Source: Adiantum capillus-veneris
Taxonomy: Eukaryota; Streptophyta; Polypodiopsida; Polypodiales; Pteridaceae
Direction: 5' to 3'
Assembly: GCA_014529385.2 (NCBI GenBank)
Contig: CM043969.1
Location: forward strand, 9,463,001-9,527,000
Length of the DNA stretch: 64,000 bases
Both the position numbers and the translations under genes were made by a program. Below are positions 42,893 to 54,376 of this stretch, piece by piece. Positions within the stretch are counted from its first letter, which is position 1; every line of letters starts with the position of its first letter. The notes beneath the pieces were generated by a model. That model saw only the letters and a program-made list of their open reading frames with translations, was not told where the DNA came from and searched no databases.

Positions 42893-43997
42893 ACCCCAGC
42901 GCCACCATCAAGGATTCCTTTCACATTTAATTACATTGGACTCATCGCCTTCAAAGTATTGTCCCAATTTGTTAACATGTATCTCAACAACAGAGTTCTC
43001 ATCTAGCTTGGTTGATGGATCTACGTGGTTCCCCTCTATTGGCACTTCATTAGCCATATCCATATGTGCAAATTGTGGTAACCCAACTTTTAGTTCTCCA
43101 ATGAGTAAAGCTCAAAGAGCTAGGAATAGCTCGGGGTCTCTATATAGTTTAGACATGATAGTGGTTCTAACTTTTGAAGCCATGAAATCCATCAATTTGG
43201 CAATATTTTACAACACTTTTTGGGCTTCAATTCCTTGACATGGGGAAGATGTAATCTCCATTTCTTTGATAGGGTCAACTAATACTTCTGTGAACATCCT
43301 CTCCAACAAGAAAGGAGTATGCCCACTTTTCAATGAGTTGAAGTCACTTTCTTCTTGGATGACACTAGGTATAGCTAGTGGCCTATGGTATTTGTGAGCC
43401 TGATTTTGTGTAGGAAACATTGTGTCTGTGATCTGGATATGGATAGGTATTGGCTCTAGCTCCCTCTGGGTCTCTTCTACCAAACCCCTTAATTGCTTGA
43501 CTCCGTTAATCTCCTTTATAGGGTTTGGGTAAGTTTAGATCTTCTTCCTAGGTTCCTTAGGTTCTGGCCATTGTGGCTCATGATGATCCTCTTTGTTTTT
43601 TGTCTTTCCTATGGCCGTTTTACTCTCCATCATCTCATTTGAATCAAAATAATTTTCAAGATCGTTCATGTACATAGGGTCATCACCAGTCCCTATGTTG
43701 GTATTTGAACTAGGGTTTGACTTTGTTGCCTTTTGCAATCTCTTCCTTCGTGTTTTTTCTTCTTCTGAGCAATTGATGCACCATCTCTTTCCTCAAGAAT
43801 ATAATTTTGATTTTGGAGCATCGATCGTGTGAGTACATTTACTGGTACCACATGTGTACTTTGTGATGACGCTTCATCAATCTCAATTAAGTTCAACGAC
43901 GTGATCTTTGGTGCATTTGGATTATTAGGACATTTGGGCAATCAAATGATCTATGCCACATCATTTACACATGAGTATCGGCATTGTAGATGTGATC
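42893..43997 (-). pseudogene. Copy 3 of the element A family: Gag end and start of PR
   Basis: Minus strand pieces: APKITSLNLIEI and MLQNQNYILEERDGASI (43941-43693), NIGTGDDPMYMNDLEN (43738-43535), MVEETQRELEPIPIHIQITD (43483-43208), then up to GILDGGAGVS at 42893, where Copia sequence starts mid-protease. It corresponds to about residues 900-1303 of the A protein. The fragment resumes at 63704 on the far side of LTR C. Many frame breaks. Confidence 0.88.
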
Positions 43998-45253
43998 TGT
44001 CATAAAATATAATATCTAACCAACCATAATGATTTTCTCATATTAAACTAATCATATAATGTGGGAGAGTAAATGGGAACAAGGGTTAGGATATAGACAT
44101 GTGCTTACAGATCTATCTCAACATGGGGCCAATGGTAAAGGGGCCCAAATGAGAGATGGTCTCTCAAGAGCAAGACTAACCAATGGAGCTTAAATACCTT
44201 AGGGTTAGCTTCAATGAAGACCTCCAATAGTTAGTGTTAAAAGTCCTTTGACCTTAGGTAAGCTAGGATTGTGCTTGAGGTGGGAACCCGGCCCAAGCTT
44301 TAGGTGATTTTTGCACATGATCATTAAGATGCTTGAAGTGCTTGATGATTGAGATGCTTGAGGTGCTTGTCATGCTTGAGATTCTAGGGTTGTACTTAAG
44401 GTGGGAACCCAACCCAAGCTTGAGGGGCTTAAGGGCCGAGCTTGTGGTGAGAACTAGTCCCAAGGTTGAGGGGATTGAGGTGTCACAAAAGTTAAATCAT
44501 ATTCCTACAAAGAGGAGGCGAGCCATGCAAGTACGGGGGGTAGTTGCTTGACCACTCTCTCTCCCAAAGGGCACTCCTTGGTCAAGAGGCAAGTGTGACA
44601 CATGTGAAGCCCCTAGCTAGGTTGCTCTCAAGGAGTGTCCAAAGCCTATTGGTTGGCCTCCCAAGGGGTCCAATGATAATTAAGTAGATTTAGTTAATTA
44701 TTTTAGCATTTATCAAGTCCTCTCTCTCAAAGGGGAAAGGGGGACACTTGTTCCAAGGCTAACCTTGTTGCTTGATATGCCCTTGCATGTGATTGGCTAG
44801 GCTTGGAGAGGTCCAATGATATTCAAGCATGAGCTACAAGGGGGGCTCGACCAAAGCAAGCTAGGGGGTTGCTTGAGGGGTATACTCTCCCACACACACT
44901 CTCATTGTGTGTAGTACAAAGTACAAGAGCTCCATCTCCTTCTCCAAGCAAGTAGAGAAGGTGAGAGCCTACACCAACACTCTTGGCTATGGAATTCAAA
45001 TCCAACCAAGAGCCATGCTTCAAGGCTTAAGCTTGCCATCTTCTCCATCTTCATTACTATGCTACTATGTATGCTAGTAAGAAGAGTGACGATAAGTGAG
45101 GAACTAATTCTTTCTCCTTTGAAATGTTTCTTCTTCCTCTTCCCTGCCCTCATTCCTTGCTAGCTCTCTCCACCTTCGAAGGTGTTTGAGGCCTTGGGAC
45201 TGAGGCTTGGGATAGTTAATGCTTTTTACAAAGTTCATGTTATGCTCGTGATG
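43998..45253 (+). repeat. Solo LTR C, left part
   Basis: Starts tgtcataaaatataatatc, matching the B LTR start, and follows the B LTR layout (gattttctcat, tggacacttg, accaagagcc) until 45253, where element D is inserted. With 63372-63703 it totals about 1,588 bp, close to the B LTR length. Copy-3 sequence lies on both outer sides, so it is a solo LTR left by recombination. Contains local repeats of gatgcttgag and ggtgggaacc (44270-44450). Confidence 0.82.
45249..45253. other. Target-site duplication of element D, left copy (tgatg)
   Basis: Identical to 63367-63371. Confidence 0.88.
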
Positions 45254-46174
45254 TGTGGGACCCATGTCTAACCTCACCATCCTATCTTATTGCAGTATTA
45301 ACGAGAACCACGATTAATTTGTCAAACCATGGGACGAAGCTGACTCGACTAGTGTATAGAGGCTACAAGAGGTTGTTAATCTCTCAAAAAACAACTAACA
45401 ACTCGCATCTATCTCAAGCTACAGTCAAGTGACTGAAATCACCAAAAGCCAATCGCTCATCGGCAAGCAAATCACATTCGTTACAGCATCAAATGACATC
45501 CAAACGTAACGAAACTTCTAGGACAAGTTTATAAGACCTAAGCACACATGCTTATGGTCTCAAACCCCACTTTAGGTCAAGTTCCAAAATCACGATTATT
45601 AACAGCAGTGGATTTTTGACCTACTCATTTTCGACCCAGAATGCATCTAAATGCTTAGCAATGATGCCCCAATATCCCACCTATGCTTAGTTTTTTATTT
45701 GAAAGTGTAAATTCCTAGGTATGATGAAATTAGGCCGCGGGTCAGTGACGCCAAAAGCTACAAAATACTATGAATGGCTTACATCAATGCGTAGAGCTCT
45801 TACCTGCGGTTGCAATGCAACAAACGCAATCGCAATGTGACAACTGGAGAGGGAGTAGGAAGCGCGAGAAGGAGAGGAGTGAGCGCCGTTAGTCACGCTG
45901 TGTATTTCTTATCCAAAAACTTATAAAAAACTTACAAAAATTGGCTTTTATACCTTAGCCAAGGTTTTTGGGTGGTCAAAACTAATAATCTGGAGTTCTT
46001 ACCAAAGCTGGAAAATGACGTGCTGATACAATTTGGAAGCTTGTAGCCCCGGCTCATTAATTACAAAGTTTATCCGAGAAAATAAGAGTTATAATATTCT
46101 CCATTTATCAAAATAATAATTCTTTTACAAAGAGAACTCCAAAAAATGGTGTCCGTGTTAGCTCGTTGCTAACA
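45254..46174 (-). repeat. 3' LTR of element D (921 bp)
   Basis: Plus-strand edges tgtgggacccatgtc and cgttgctaaca, paired with 62443-63366. Minus-strand TATA (tataaaag) at 45952-45945. Carries a half-palindrome relic (aatcacgattattaac) at 45589-45604. Confidence 0.92.
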
Positions 46175-46188
46175 TTGCCCCCCTCCTC
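46175..46188 (-). other. Polypurine tract of element D
   Basis: Minus strand gaggaggggggcaa, directly before the 3' LTR (minus tgttagc). Very similar to the PPT of element A. Confidence 0.88.
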
Positions 46189-46279
46189 GCCTGTGTTGTC
46201 CCTTGACACAGCTTTATGGGCTGAAGTAGTCTTCGGGTTGACGGCTGGAAAGGCGGTCTTTAAGCGCATCCAGTGCCTT

Positions 46280-49250
46280 CTAGTATTTGGTTCTTTGCTG
46301 GGCACTTGCTGGATTCTTGTTCAGCCAGCTTAACCTCCACTTTCTGTGGTCTTTATCTGCGCCATCTTCTTGCATATCCTTGTACATCCTTTTTTTTACC
46401 TGTAATAGTTCTACTTTGATGAGAGGGTACCACGGGGATTGTTGGTGCCATTGAGTGTTGATCTGATTGGGAGTGAGTTGAGTGACGTTGACAGAGTGTA
46501 AAACTCTCAACTCCCAATCCATAGCGGCTTTCCACTGCTCATCCACCTCTAGGGCGATCTTCTCCTTCAGTGCGTCTTCTTCAGCTTTTGACAGCTGGAC
46601 CATTGGCACTGTGTCTGCATCTGTGATGTGAACCTAAAAATCTTCATCACCACTCGGCTTTGTTGTTGATTGTGTCTCAAACTCAGCAGAAGAGACAAAG
46701 GGTATGTCTATCTATGGTGGCTCTGAAGTGCCTGCCTCTTCTTGCATGTCTGGTTTTCCATCTCTGACGAGTTGATTCATCCACTTGAGTTTTGCTATCT
46801 CCTTTAGGAGCTCCTCCTCTCTCTGAACCCGCATCAGTGCCAGGTCCCTGTACTGTGATTGTTCTAACTTTAATTCCAATTCTAGGTCTTTTTTTTATTT
46901 TCAAGTGCCTTATAGACTTCGTCATTTCCTTTGATCGATGCCATGGCTTGGTTTTCTCTGATTTACTGTAAGAAAATGGCATGATCATTGATCCTCTGTT
47001 CAGAATATTGCAGAGAAGCACTGGCAACATTTAACTGCACCTGAATTTTCTGAGCTGACAGAGAGGTTGTAAGAATTTCATTCATAACTTCTGTCAGCTA
47101 CTCATCTTTTGCTTTGTAGGCATCAGATAATTTGGTGAGTAGATCACCTAACTCCTCCATTTCTTTTTGTTGCCTATCTCTGGCTAACTGATGTTGTTCT
47201 ACTTCTGCCTTCAGCTCTTGCACCTGCCTTTGGAGATCAGTGAGATGACAGTCATCCTGTATTCTAGCTCTCCTTGGAGAGCATCGATCACCATTTCAAG
47301 TTCCTTGGCCTTTGTGTTGCAGTTTAAAGCTGCTGAACGGAGTCTCTCCATCATTTCCTGCATCTGATGTGCATATTCATTGACCTGTATTATTACTTCA
47401 TCATTTGACTGCCACTCCTCCTGTCGTGTGCTGAGATGTGCCTGCAGCCTCATGTGTTGCTTCTTGCTGCATCGTAGTTGCTGGTGGTTCTTGTGTGGAG
47501 GTAAATGGTCGGTCTTCTTCTTGGCCATCATGAGGCTTTGATGCCTCGACAATTTCTGGCTGAGTAGTAGTGGAGAGTGTTGTCTCAACCCTTGCTGTCT
47601 CTTCAGGTGCCGGCCTTTCTTCCTTCTCTGGCTCAGTTTCTTTCTCACGTGCAATGGTAGGCTCTTTTTTTGCATCTGCTTTCTTATTAGTCTCTTGTTC
47701 AGATCATTTGCATGTTCCTCTTCTGGCTTTTGAGTCTCTTCATCTGCCTTCTCCTGTTCCGGCTCGGCTTCTTTTTCTTTTTGTCCGTGGGGGTGGTCAG
47801 CTTCATGTGTAGATTCTATTTGTTGGGTGGACTCAAAATCTTTCTCTTTCTCAGGCTCTGCTTCTTCATTGGTGTCTTTGCCTACAGGTGATGGTGGTGG
47901 ACTAGGCATTGGATGGTCTTGTTATTCTGTATGCGGTGAGATCGGTCGGGGAGATCCATGACATTGCTCTTGGCTAGCCGTCTCCTCGGCTTGCTTTTGG
48001 TCTTCTGCTTCCTGGGCTTTCTTTGCAGCTTCTTTTGCTTCCTTCATCTTTAATGCTTCATCCTCTTGGTACATTCTTTCTAAATGCTCTGTTGGATCAT
48101 CCGCCTCTTTTCTTGTATGATGCTTTGTTCGAGGGCCTTTAAGTCCGACAAGTACCAATTTTTTTGGGTCCTTCCCTTGTGCTTGCCTATTGCGCTGGTA
48201 CGCCTATTTTTCTCTTTCAAAGCGCGCTTGTTTTTGAGCTAGCTCTTCTTGGTGTGCGGCCACAGCTTTTCTTTTCATCTCTTCTCTTTGAGCTCTCTTT
48301 TCTTCGTTGTCAGAGCTCTCGCTACTGTGCCGTTCCGGTGAGCTATCAGCTGTTGCTGACTCATCATCAGATTTATGTGACCTTTTACCTGACCTTGTAG
48401 CTCATGGAGAGGGTTGTGCTGCCAAGATCCATGTATTTTGATCAGGGGCAGGTGGTAGGTTGTCGGCCATGCCGATGGCATGATATACTATTCTAGTCAA
48501 CACCTCTAGCGCACCCAAGTACATGATTTTGCCTTCCTTCTTGGTGCCCTTCAAGGTTGTCAAGACATACTGTGCGTGGTCCACTGGTTTCCTTGTCGTC
48601 AACTTGAGAACCTGAGTGAAGGTGGTGGCCACGGCGTGATTTGGTGTAGTGTACCTTGGTGGCCTTTTTGCCAAGAAATGAAAATGCTGGTGGTACAAAC
48701 GGGCTGGCTCTTCCACCTGTTTGTGGATAAGATCGGTGAATGTAGCCATAGCTGTCTCATTGGTAAATGTGCCTGGGGTTTTTCTGTCCCTTGCCCGCAT
48801 AGTCATTCCTTGAGTGGGCAGTCTGAGTGCCTCTGCCATTATCTCTTTTGTGATCACTACCTCGACCTTGTTCCCTTGGGTGTTTGATATCTGTGCGGTT
48901 CAGTCTTCTTTGATGGTGGATAGAAGCTCGTAAGCATTCTGAAAGTCCACTCCGCCAGGCTCTTGTTCGTAGAAATGCCTGAGCCCCAACCTGCGGTTAG
49001 CCTCTTTTGTCTCTGGCTTGGAAGATACATCATAGACCTCTTTGGGCAAGAGTTGCAACTCCACCTGATGCCCCTCTTCACTCTTGAACCTGCCAGTGAA
49101 GACCATAGTGTGGCTCTCTTCCAGCTGTTCTCTAGAAAGGTAGGATGCCTTTGCTGCTTTGACCGACTCGGGATCTACTTGATACACGGGTAGTTCTGGT
49201 AGTTTCTCTTTTTGGTTTAGCTTCTTCTTGGCCCTCTCCACTGCTTGCAT
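46280..49250 (-). pseudogene. Third ORF of element D (post-integrase, coiled-coil)
   Basis: Largely one frame with stops, from M at 49250. The N-terminal domain (49250-48480) has SHTMVFTGRFKSEEGHQVEL, LGLRHFYEQEPGGVDFQNAY, VVITKEIMAEALRLPTQG and FHFLAKRPPRYTTPNHAV. The middle (48400-47800) is Lys/Glu-rich (LKMKEAKEAAKKAQEAEDQK). The C-terminal part (47790-46280) has heptad-like helices (KAEEDALKEKIALEVDEQWK). No signal peptide or membrane helix, so not evidently env-like. Its pattern V-x-[IV]-[ST]-x-E-x-I-A-x-A-[LF]-x-[LM]-P and the NPTY/RYTTP region parallel the third ORF of element E. Function unknown. Confidence 0.68.
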
Positions 49251-49437
49251 TGCTCCTGTTCAGTGAATAGAGTGCAAAGTTAGCAGATTTGTCGGAATCT
49301 TCTCTGAAATGTCCTTTTAGAATGAAATGCTGACGATTTGGTCCAATTTGCTTCAAATCAATTTTTGAACAAGCAAAGATGCATAAAAACATGAAGGGAA
49401 CAAAACTGCATGGTCAAAACAAAAATTTACAACCAAA

Positions 49438-49459
49438 GTATATAATCGCGATTATTTAC
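49438..49459. repeat. Palindrome copy in element D (spacer, left)
   Basis: gtatataatcgcgattatttac with one mismatched pair from the consensus palindrome taaataatcgcgattattta. It lies between the 109-aa ORF and the third ORF. Confidence 0.85.
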
Positions 49460-49614
49460 ATCTGGGGAAAATTTTCAAATGTTTGCAAACTTTGCTTTAT
49501 AGGCTTGAATAATGGGTGGTCATTTTGGCTCATACTTGATTTTTGGCATGTAATAGGTGTGTACACATGATAGGTGAGGTGATTTGACAATTTCCAACCA
49601 AAACTGATGCAAAA

Positions 49615-49636
49615 GTAAATAATCGCGATTATTGAT
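49615..49636. repeat. Palindrome copy in element D (spacer, right)
   Basis: gtaaataatcgcgattatt with a decayed right arm (gataac). 177 bp from the copy at 49438, within similar surrounding sequence. Confidence 0.75.
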
Positions 49637-49767
49637 AACAGTGAAAAACTTTGCAAAACCTACAAATTCTGTCCTAGACATGTTTCATATACCTAATATA
49701 AGTCCTCAATTGAATTTGGTCAAGTTTGGTCATGCCGACATCACTTTGTGCTCTGTCGACTCTGAAA

Positions 49768-50097
49768 TCACCATTTTTTGTGACTACTCCGTCTATTGGG
49801 TTGGTCGGTCAACTTTGAGGCTTTGGACTTGTCCATAACATAGTCGTGAAGCAACCTATCCAGATCTGGCTCATTTGGAGTCAGTTTGACCTCGTATGTC
49901 GAATTTGATGCTTTGTAACCTTTGAGCCATTTTCTGCTTTTCGAGGGCTTTGCTTGATGGATTTCACCAAACCAATCATATACATTGTATATGGACCTCA
50001 TTAGCAAGCCATCTGTGGAGTCAGGTCGGAATTCTGGCATTTGCCAAAAACCTAACTTTTCTACTGGGGACTCCCTTGACCCCAGTCGAATGATCAT
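49768..50097 (-). CDS. Hypothetical 109-aa ORF in element D
   Basis: ATG-started, uncharacterised; segments WQMPEFRPDSTDGLLMRSIY and WLKGYKASNSTYEVKLTPNE look like a folded protein rather than chance sequence. It lies upstream (minus strand) of the palindrome spacer and the third ORF. It might be a first exon of the third ORF or a separate small protein. No known motif. Confidence 0.4.
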   Translation of the reverse strand: MIIRLGSRESPVEKLGFWQMPEFRPDSTDGLLMRSIYNVYDWFGEIHQAKPSKSRKWLKGYKASNSTYEVKLTPNEPDLDRLLHDYVMDKSKASKLTDQPNRRSSHKKW

Positions 50098-51027
50098 CTA
50101 ATGGTATAGAAAGGTTCTATTATGTTAGGGCATGCTATGGTTCAAATCACATCTGATTTGGTCAAGCTGGCATGCCGCTATGGTCAGTTTTAGGTCGTAG
50201 GTTTTCGTGCATTGCTCGGTTTCTAGGGTTTTTTCTAGGGCTTTAGACTAGCCACCGGCCGTACAAAATGGATCATTGTCGAGTAAAGAACTTATTGGTC
50301 AACTGTGGACTCCGGAAAAGTCGCGCGAAAGAGGCTAAAATCTCTCTCTACAAAGGCTCCAAGTGGAAATGATGTGGTTTTAGCCTACCTTGGATATCTA
50401 TACCCGGACTTCCCGAACCAAATTTCTCCAGATTCCCTCGTTAGTCCTACTAGGCCGTGAAATCTATGTTAGACTCAAAAATTTCCCTGATCGGATTCCT
50501 GTAGCTCATTCTGCAAGAATTTTGCAAAAGTAGGCCTAGCCGCCTAATTTAGGCTTCTCGCTTCCATCTTCTGATTTTATTGAAAATTTTTATGCTTGTC
50601 CTCCTTGTCTTTTTTATCACCATCATGTCTTCCTTTTTTCCATCTGAGCCTCCTGCTATTTATTATTAATTTTTGACCTGTTTATTTGAAAAAATCAAAG
50701 AAAATAGCAAAATGCTCTAAAAAAATAAAGTAAAAATCCAATAATTAAACAAATCCCTTAAAAAACACAGCTTTATTGTTTTTTGTTGGATTTCTCTATT
50801 TTTAAGCCTCATTATCAACAAAAATAATGAAAAATATCCAAAAAAGGACTAATTTTGATGATTTTCTAATAGTATATACACTATTTACACTCATCGGAAA
50901 GATATTAACAGTGAATTTTCCCTTGATGATGAATTATAAGGGCATTATTAGGTAATTTTGTAAAAAATCACACGTTAACATCAAACTTTTTCTTCCCTCT
51001 TCAAACATTGCCCTTAATTATTAGTAC
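50098..51027. other. Noncoding AT-rich part of element D
   Basis: About 930 bp without an ORF I can support, very AT-rich at 50580-50960. No nested LTR edge seen. Confidence 0.5.
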
Positions 51028-52443
51028 TTAGTGCCCTTCCACCCCTCCTAGATGGCGTATTCCGGGACGACTTTGTGCATGGGTTGAACAATTGTGTCTA
51101 TGCATAGCCATGGTTGGCTCTACCATGATATGAAGATCAATGCAATTCAAACCAATATGTTGTGCAAGAGTTGGGTCTTGAGTAATTAACTCAAGGGTTT
51201 TTGATATCGAGGTTTGCTGCTGATGTCTACCAAACAGCAAATCTTGTAGCTTGTGTGCTCTCTCTTTGATTGTACCATCAGGATGCTTTAGCACACTGAT
51301 TTCTTGAGCTGTTTTGGTAGCACTTTTGACTATTGTCGAGCTTTTTCTCGCCATTGGTAGCTTGGTCTGCTTGGTGTTGCATGGTGTGGCGGAGGCTTTT
51401 GAGATTTAACTCGCCATTGCTTGATTGGTTTCGCGGGTTGTGGAGAAGATAAGTGCTCCTTTTTCTTCCAAACCATTTTTATGTTAGGTTCCTTGCTCGG
51501 TGACTGTTGTCGAGCTTTTTCTCGCTATTGGTAATTTGGTATGCGTGGTGCTGCATGGTGTGGTGGAGTCTGTTGAGACTTAACTCGCCATTGCTTGATT
51601 GGTTTCGCGGGTTGTGGAGAAGATAAGTGCTCCTTTTTATTCCAAACCATTTTCATGTTAGGTTCCTTGCTCGGAGATGTTAACCTCTGTGTTCGAACCC
51701 TTGGAACCTTCTTTTGTTTCGTCGGCCGGTGAAGTTTTAGGCACCCAGATCTGAATTGGTTTATCCTTAAGCTGTGCTTTTGGTACCCAAATTTGCCTGA
51801 CTCCTTGCATGCTACATGTACCATTTGATTGTCAAGGGGATGGAGAAGTTTGACTTTGTGGATTTGTCTATTGATTACTTCTTTTCCATTCCTCCTTGCT
51901 TGGTGCAATTGGAACAATGAGTTGCCCTCCTTTAGGTGATAGCTTTAGCTGATTCGTATCCCCAATCTGGTACTGCTTTGTATGTGCGCATCCAGGGAAT
52001 TCCAAGAATCATCGTCTCATTCATGTGTTCATCTGGTAAGCATACAAATGAGGACATGAACATCCATGTACTATCACGTTCAAGTTGAATACTCTCAATG
52101 TTGGAGTTGGGTTCTTGTTGCATCCTTTGATTGTCGCTATTCCTACCGTCAATGCTTGACTTGTGGCCTTCTTGTATGTGGAATAATTGACTGCATTTAC
52201 TTTAGCTCATGTGTCAACCAAATCATTGGTGCTATGATTGTTGAGATGTACTTTGATGCGCAAATCCATTCCGTCTAACCAGTCATCATCTGTTGAAACC
52301 GCATCTTTAGGTAATTCCCAATGTCGATCATCTATTTCCAAAGTGTTGATGAGGATCGGTATCTATTGATTCTTGAGAGCAGCTTTCCACTTGAGTACCC
52401 GAAGTCGAGATTCCTCTTGGGCTTCATCAATAACCTGCTGTCG
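51028..52443 (-). pseudogene. Second protease-like domain and W-V-P-K tail of element D
   Basis: Continues the integrase frame after TAA at 52444-52446 (RQQVIDEAQEESRLRVLKWK, a TAG at 52363-52365). It enters DLRIKVHLNNHSTNDLVDT at 52258-52210, then TGA (probably from GGA) and AKVNAVNYSTYKK: the retropepsin active site L-V-D-T-G-A with one stop. After a frameshift, ETMILGIPWMRTYKAVPDW (near 52020-51960) is the matching ILG C-terminal element. Two W-V-P-K motifs follow (QIWVPK, near 51792-51778 and 51750-51736), then an in-frame 174-bp tandem duplication. PR1 lies in its normal place at 57346-56530, so this is a second copy-type domain. Confidence 0.68.
51335..51682 (-). repeat. 174-bp tandem duplication in the tail of element D
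   Basis: Units 51335-51508 and 51509-51682, both starting gtcgagctttttctcg and containing ttgattggtttcgcgggttg. 174 is a multiple of three, so the frame would have been kept. Confidence 0.85.
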
Positions 52444-53777
52444 TTAGATCTTCCTTTGTTTGGCTGCATGCATTCTCTCTAGCAATTCATTGGTTAATGG
52501 AAAATTGTATTTCTTTAAATGACATCCACTAATCCAATTAGCCATTGGTTCACCATCTAGGGTGGATAATTTTTCTGCTCCACTTGGAGATACGTCTTCA
52601 ATGATAAATGGTCCGCTTCCCTTTTTCTTAAACTTGGGAATGTGTTGCTTAAGGAAATATACTAGAACTAAGTCCCCTTTCTTGAAAAATTTTGTGATTA
52701 AGTGGGAATCAAAAAATTGTTTTTGTTTCCGCTTTTGTGCATAGATATGAGCTACACCAATTAGACTTTGCTCGTCTAGCTTTTCCAAATCTTCGAGTCT
52801 TTCTGACAATTCATGTCCAATCCACTCAAGATTATGTGCTACCCTTAATGTCAACAATAGAAATTCTATTGGCAGTATGGCATCAAGGCCATAAACAAGG
52901 TTAAAGGGTGTAGCATTTAGAGCTGTTTTGAATGAAACTTGATAAGTCCATAGAGTAGCATGGAGATTCATTTCCCAGTCTGTCCTTCTTGAACTAACCA
53001 CTTTAGTCAGCACCGAACTAAGAATTTTATTCGTATGCTCAGCTTGTCCGTTTTCTTGTGGGTGATAGGGAGCTGATTTGTTATGGATGACCATAAATTC
53101 ATTAAGCAAATACTCTATTATCTCATTGAGGAAATGAGTTCCCCGATCACTGACAATCTCTATTGGCATTCCATATCTTGTGAATACATACTCATATAAG
53201 AATGCAGCAGTGGTTCTGGCATCATTCTTTTGAGTTGCTTTAGCCTTGGCCTAGCCTTGGCCCACTTGGTCAAATAGTCCGTAGCTACAATGATATATTG
53301 AGCTTGGGTTCTATAAGCAGGTGGCTGTATCGGTCCAACAAAATCTATACTCCATTTTGCGAAAGCTCTAGCCCCCATCATTGGTCTTAAGGACATGCTA
53401 TCTACTCGTGTTGGCATTTATGCTCGTTGACAAGCATCACACCTTCGAGCATATTCTTTGGTATCTTCAAAAAGTGTTGGCCACCATATGCCTGCCATCA
53501 AGATTGCTCTTACGATGGTCTCACTAGAAAAGTGACCTCCAGCTAATCCATCATGTGCTTGTTTTATAATTGGAATATACTCGTTTTCATTTGCACAAAG
53601 ACGCAAATGTTGATCTTTACCTCTCTGATACAATTGATTTCCAATAAGAGCATAGTCTCTTGCTTCAGTTTCAATTACTCTTTGACGGCGTTTACTCATA
53701 TCCTCAAGAAATGTTCGGCTCGATAAGTAAGTAACCAAATAATTACTCCACTGAGGAACATGTGACATTTGAAACAA
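52444..53777 (-). pseudogene. Integrase of element D
   Basis: 53777-53418 holds the HHCC finger (AHDGLAGGHFSSET, RRCDACQRA). 53417-53160 has the first catalytic Asp (SIDFVGPIQPP). 53169-52444 has the second Asp and Glu (VSDRGTHFLNE, PQENGQAEHTNK) and the C-terminal module (FFKKGDLVLVYFLKQ, KKKGSGPFIIEDVSPSGAEK). The triad is intact, but two frame breaks (near 53417 and 53165) inactivate it. No chromodomain. Confidence 0.92.
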
Positions 53778-54376
53778 TGTTACATGAGGAATGGGTGTTT
53801 TTTTTTGACATTGAGGTCAATCCGTTACAAAAGATCTAACATCTCTCCTTATAGTCGGCCAAAATACTCCAAGTCTCAAGATTCGTTGCATAGTTTGGTC
53901 CTTTGCAAAGTGAAGTCCTTCTATGGTAACATGTGCTTGACTTAGGTAATGTTCTTTTTCTTCAGGGTTAATGCATAAGAGAAATATCTCGTCTCAATTT
54001 CTTTTGTATAGCCTTCCAGCTAGTAATTGATACATAGCTGATTGCTCGATTAATCCGATTGTGATAGGAAGTGGTATTTGTGAATCCACTTGAGCTATTG
54101 TCATTAATGACACAATGTTTTTCGACCATCTAGGTATCATTTCTATGGAGAACAAATAGGCATCTGGTAAATCATCATCTACCCCTTGAGGTAACTCCCT
54201 TGAAACAATCCTTAACAAATGATCTTCTCGTTGATGTGTAGGGCCTTTTTTTACAACCACAGTGAAATCAAATTTGAGAAGAATGATGAACCATCTCACT
54301 ATTCTCCCTATGCTACATGGCTTGTTGACCAAATACAACAAAGCTTGGTGGTCCACAAAGAAAACAAACTTGTTGG
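53778..54376 (-). pseudogene. RNase H and RH-IN linker of element D
   Basis: 54356-53994 starts MDHQALLYLVNKPCSIGRIV, then RWFIILLKFDFTVVVKKGPT, LPDAYLFSIEMIPRW and MYQLLAGRLYKRN, typical of the end of RNase H and the linker. A decayed gap (53993-53778) connects to integrase. Confidence 0.82.

Noticed and set aside
46280..49250. Envelope gene in the third ORF of D (an infectious retrovirus-like element)
   Set aside because: No signal peptide, transmembrane segment or cleavage-type motif could be seen; the sequence is charged and coiled-coil-like.
50580..50960. Possible nested small transposon in the AT-rich part of D
   Set aside because: No terminal inverted repeats or target duplication could be found by eye.
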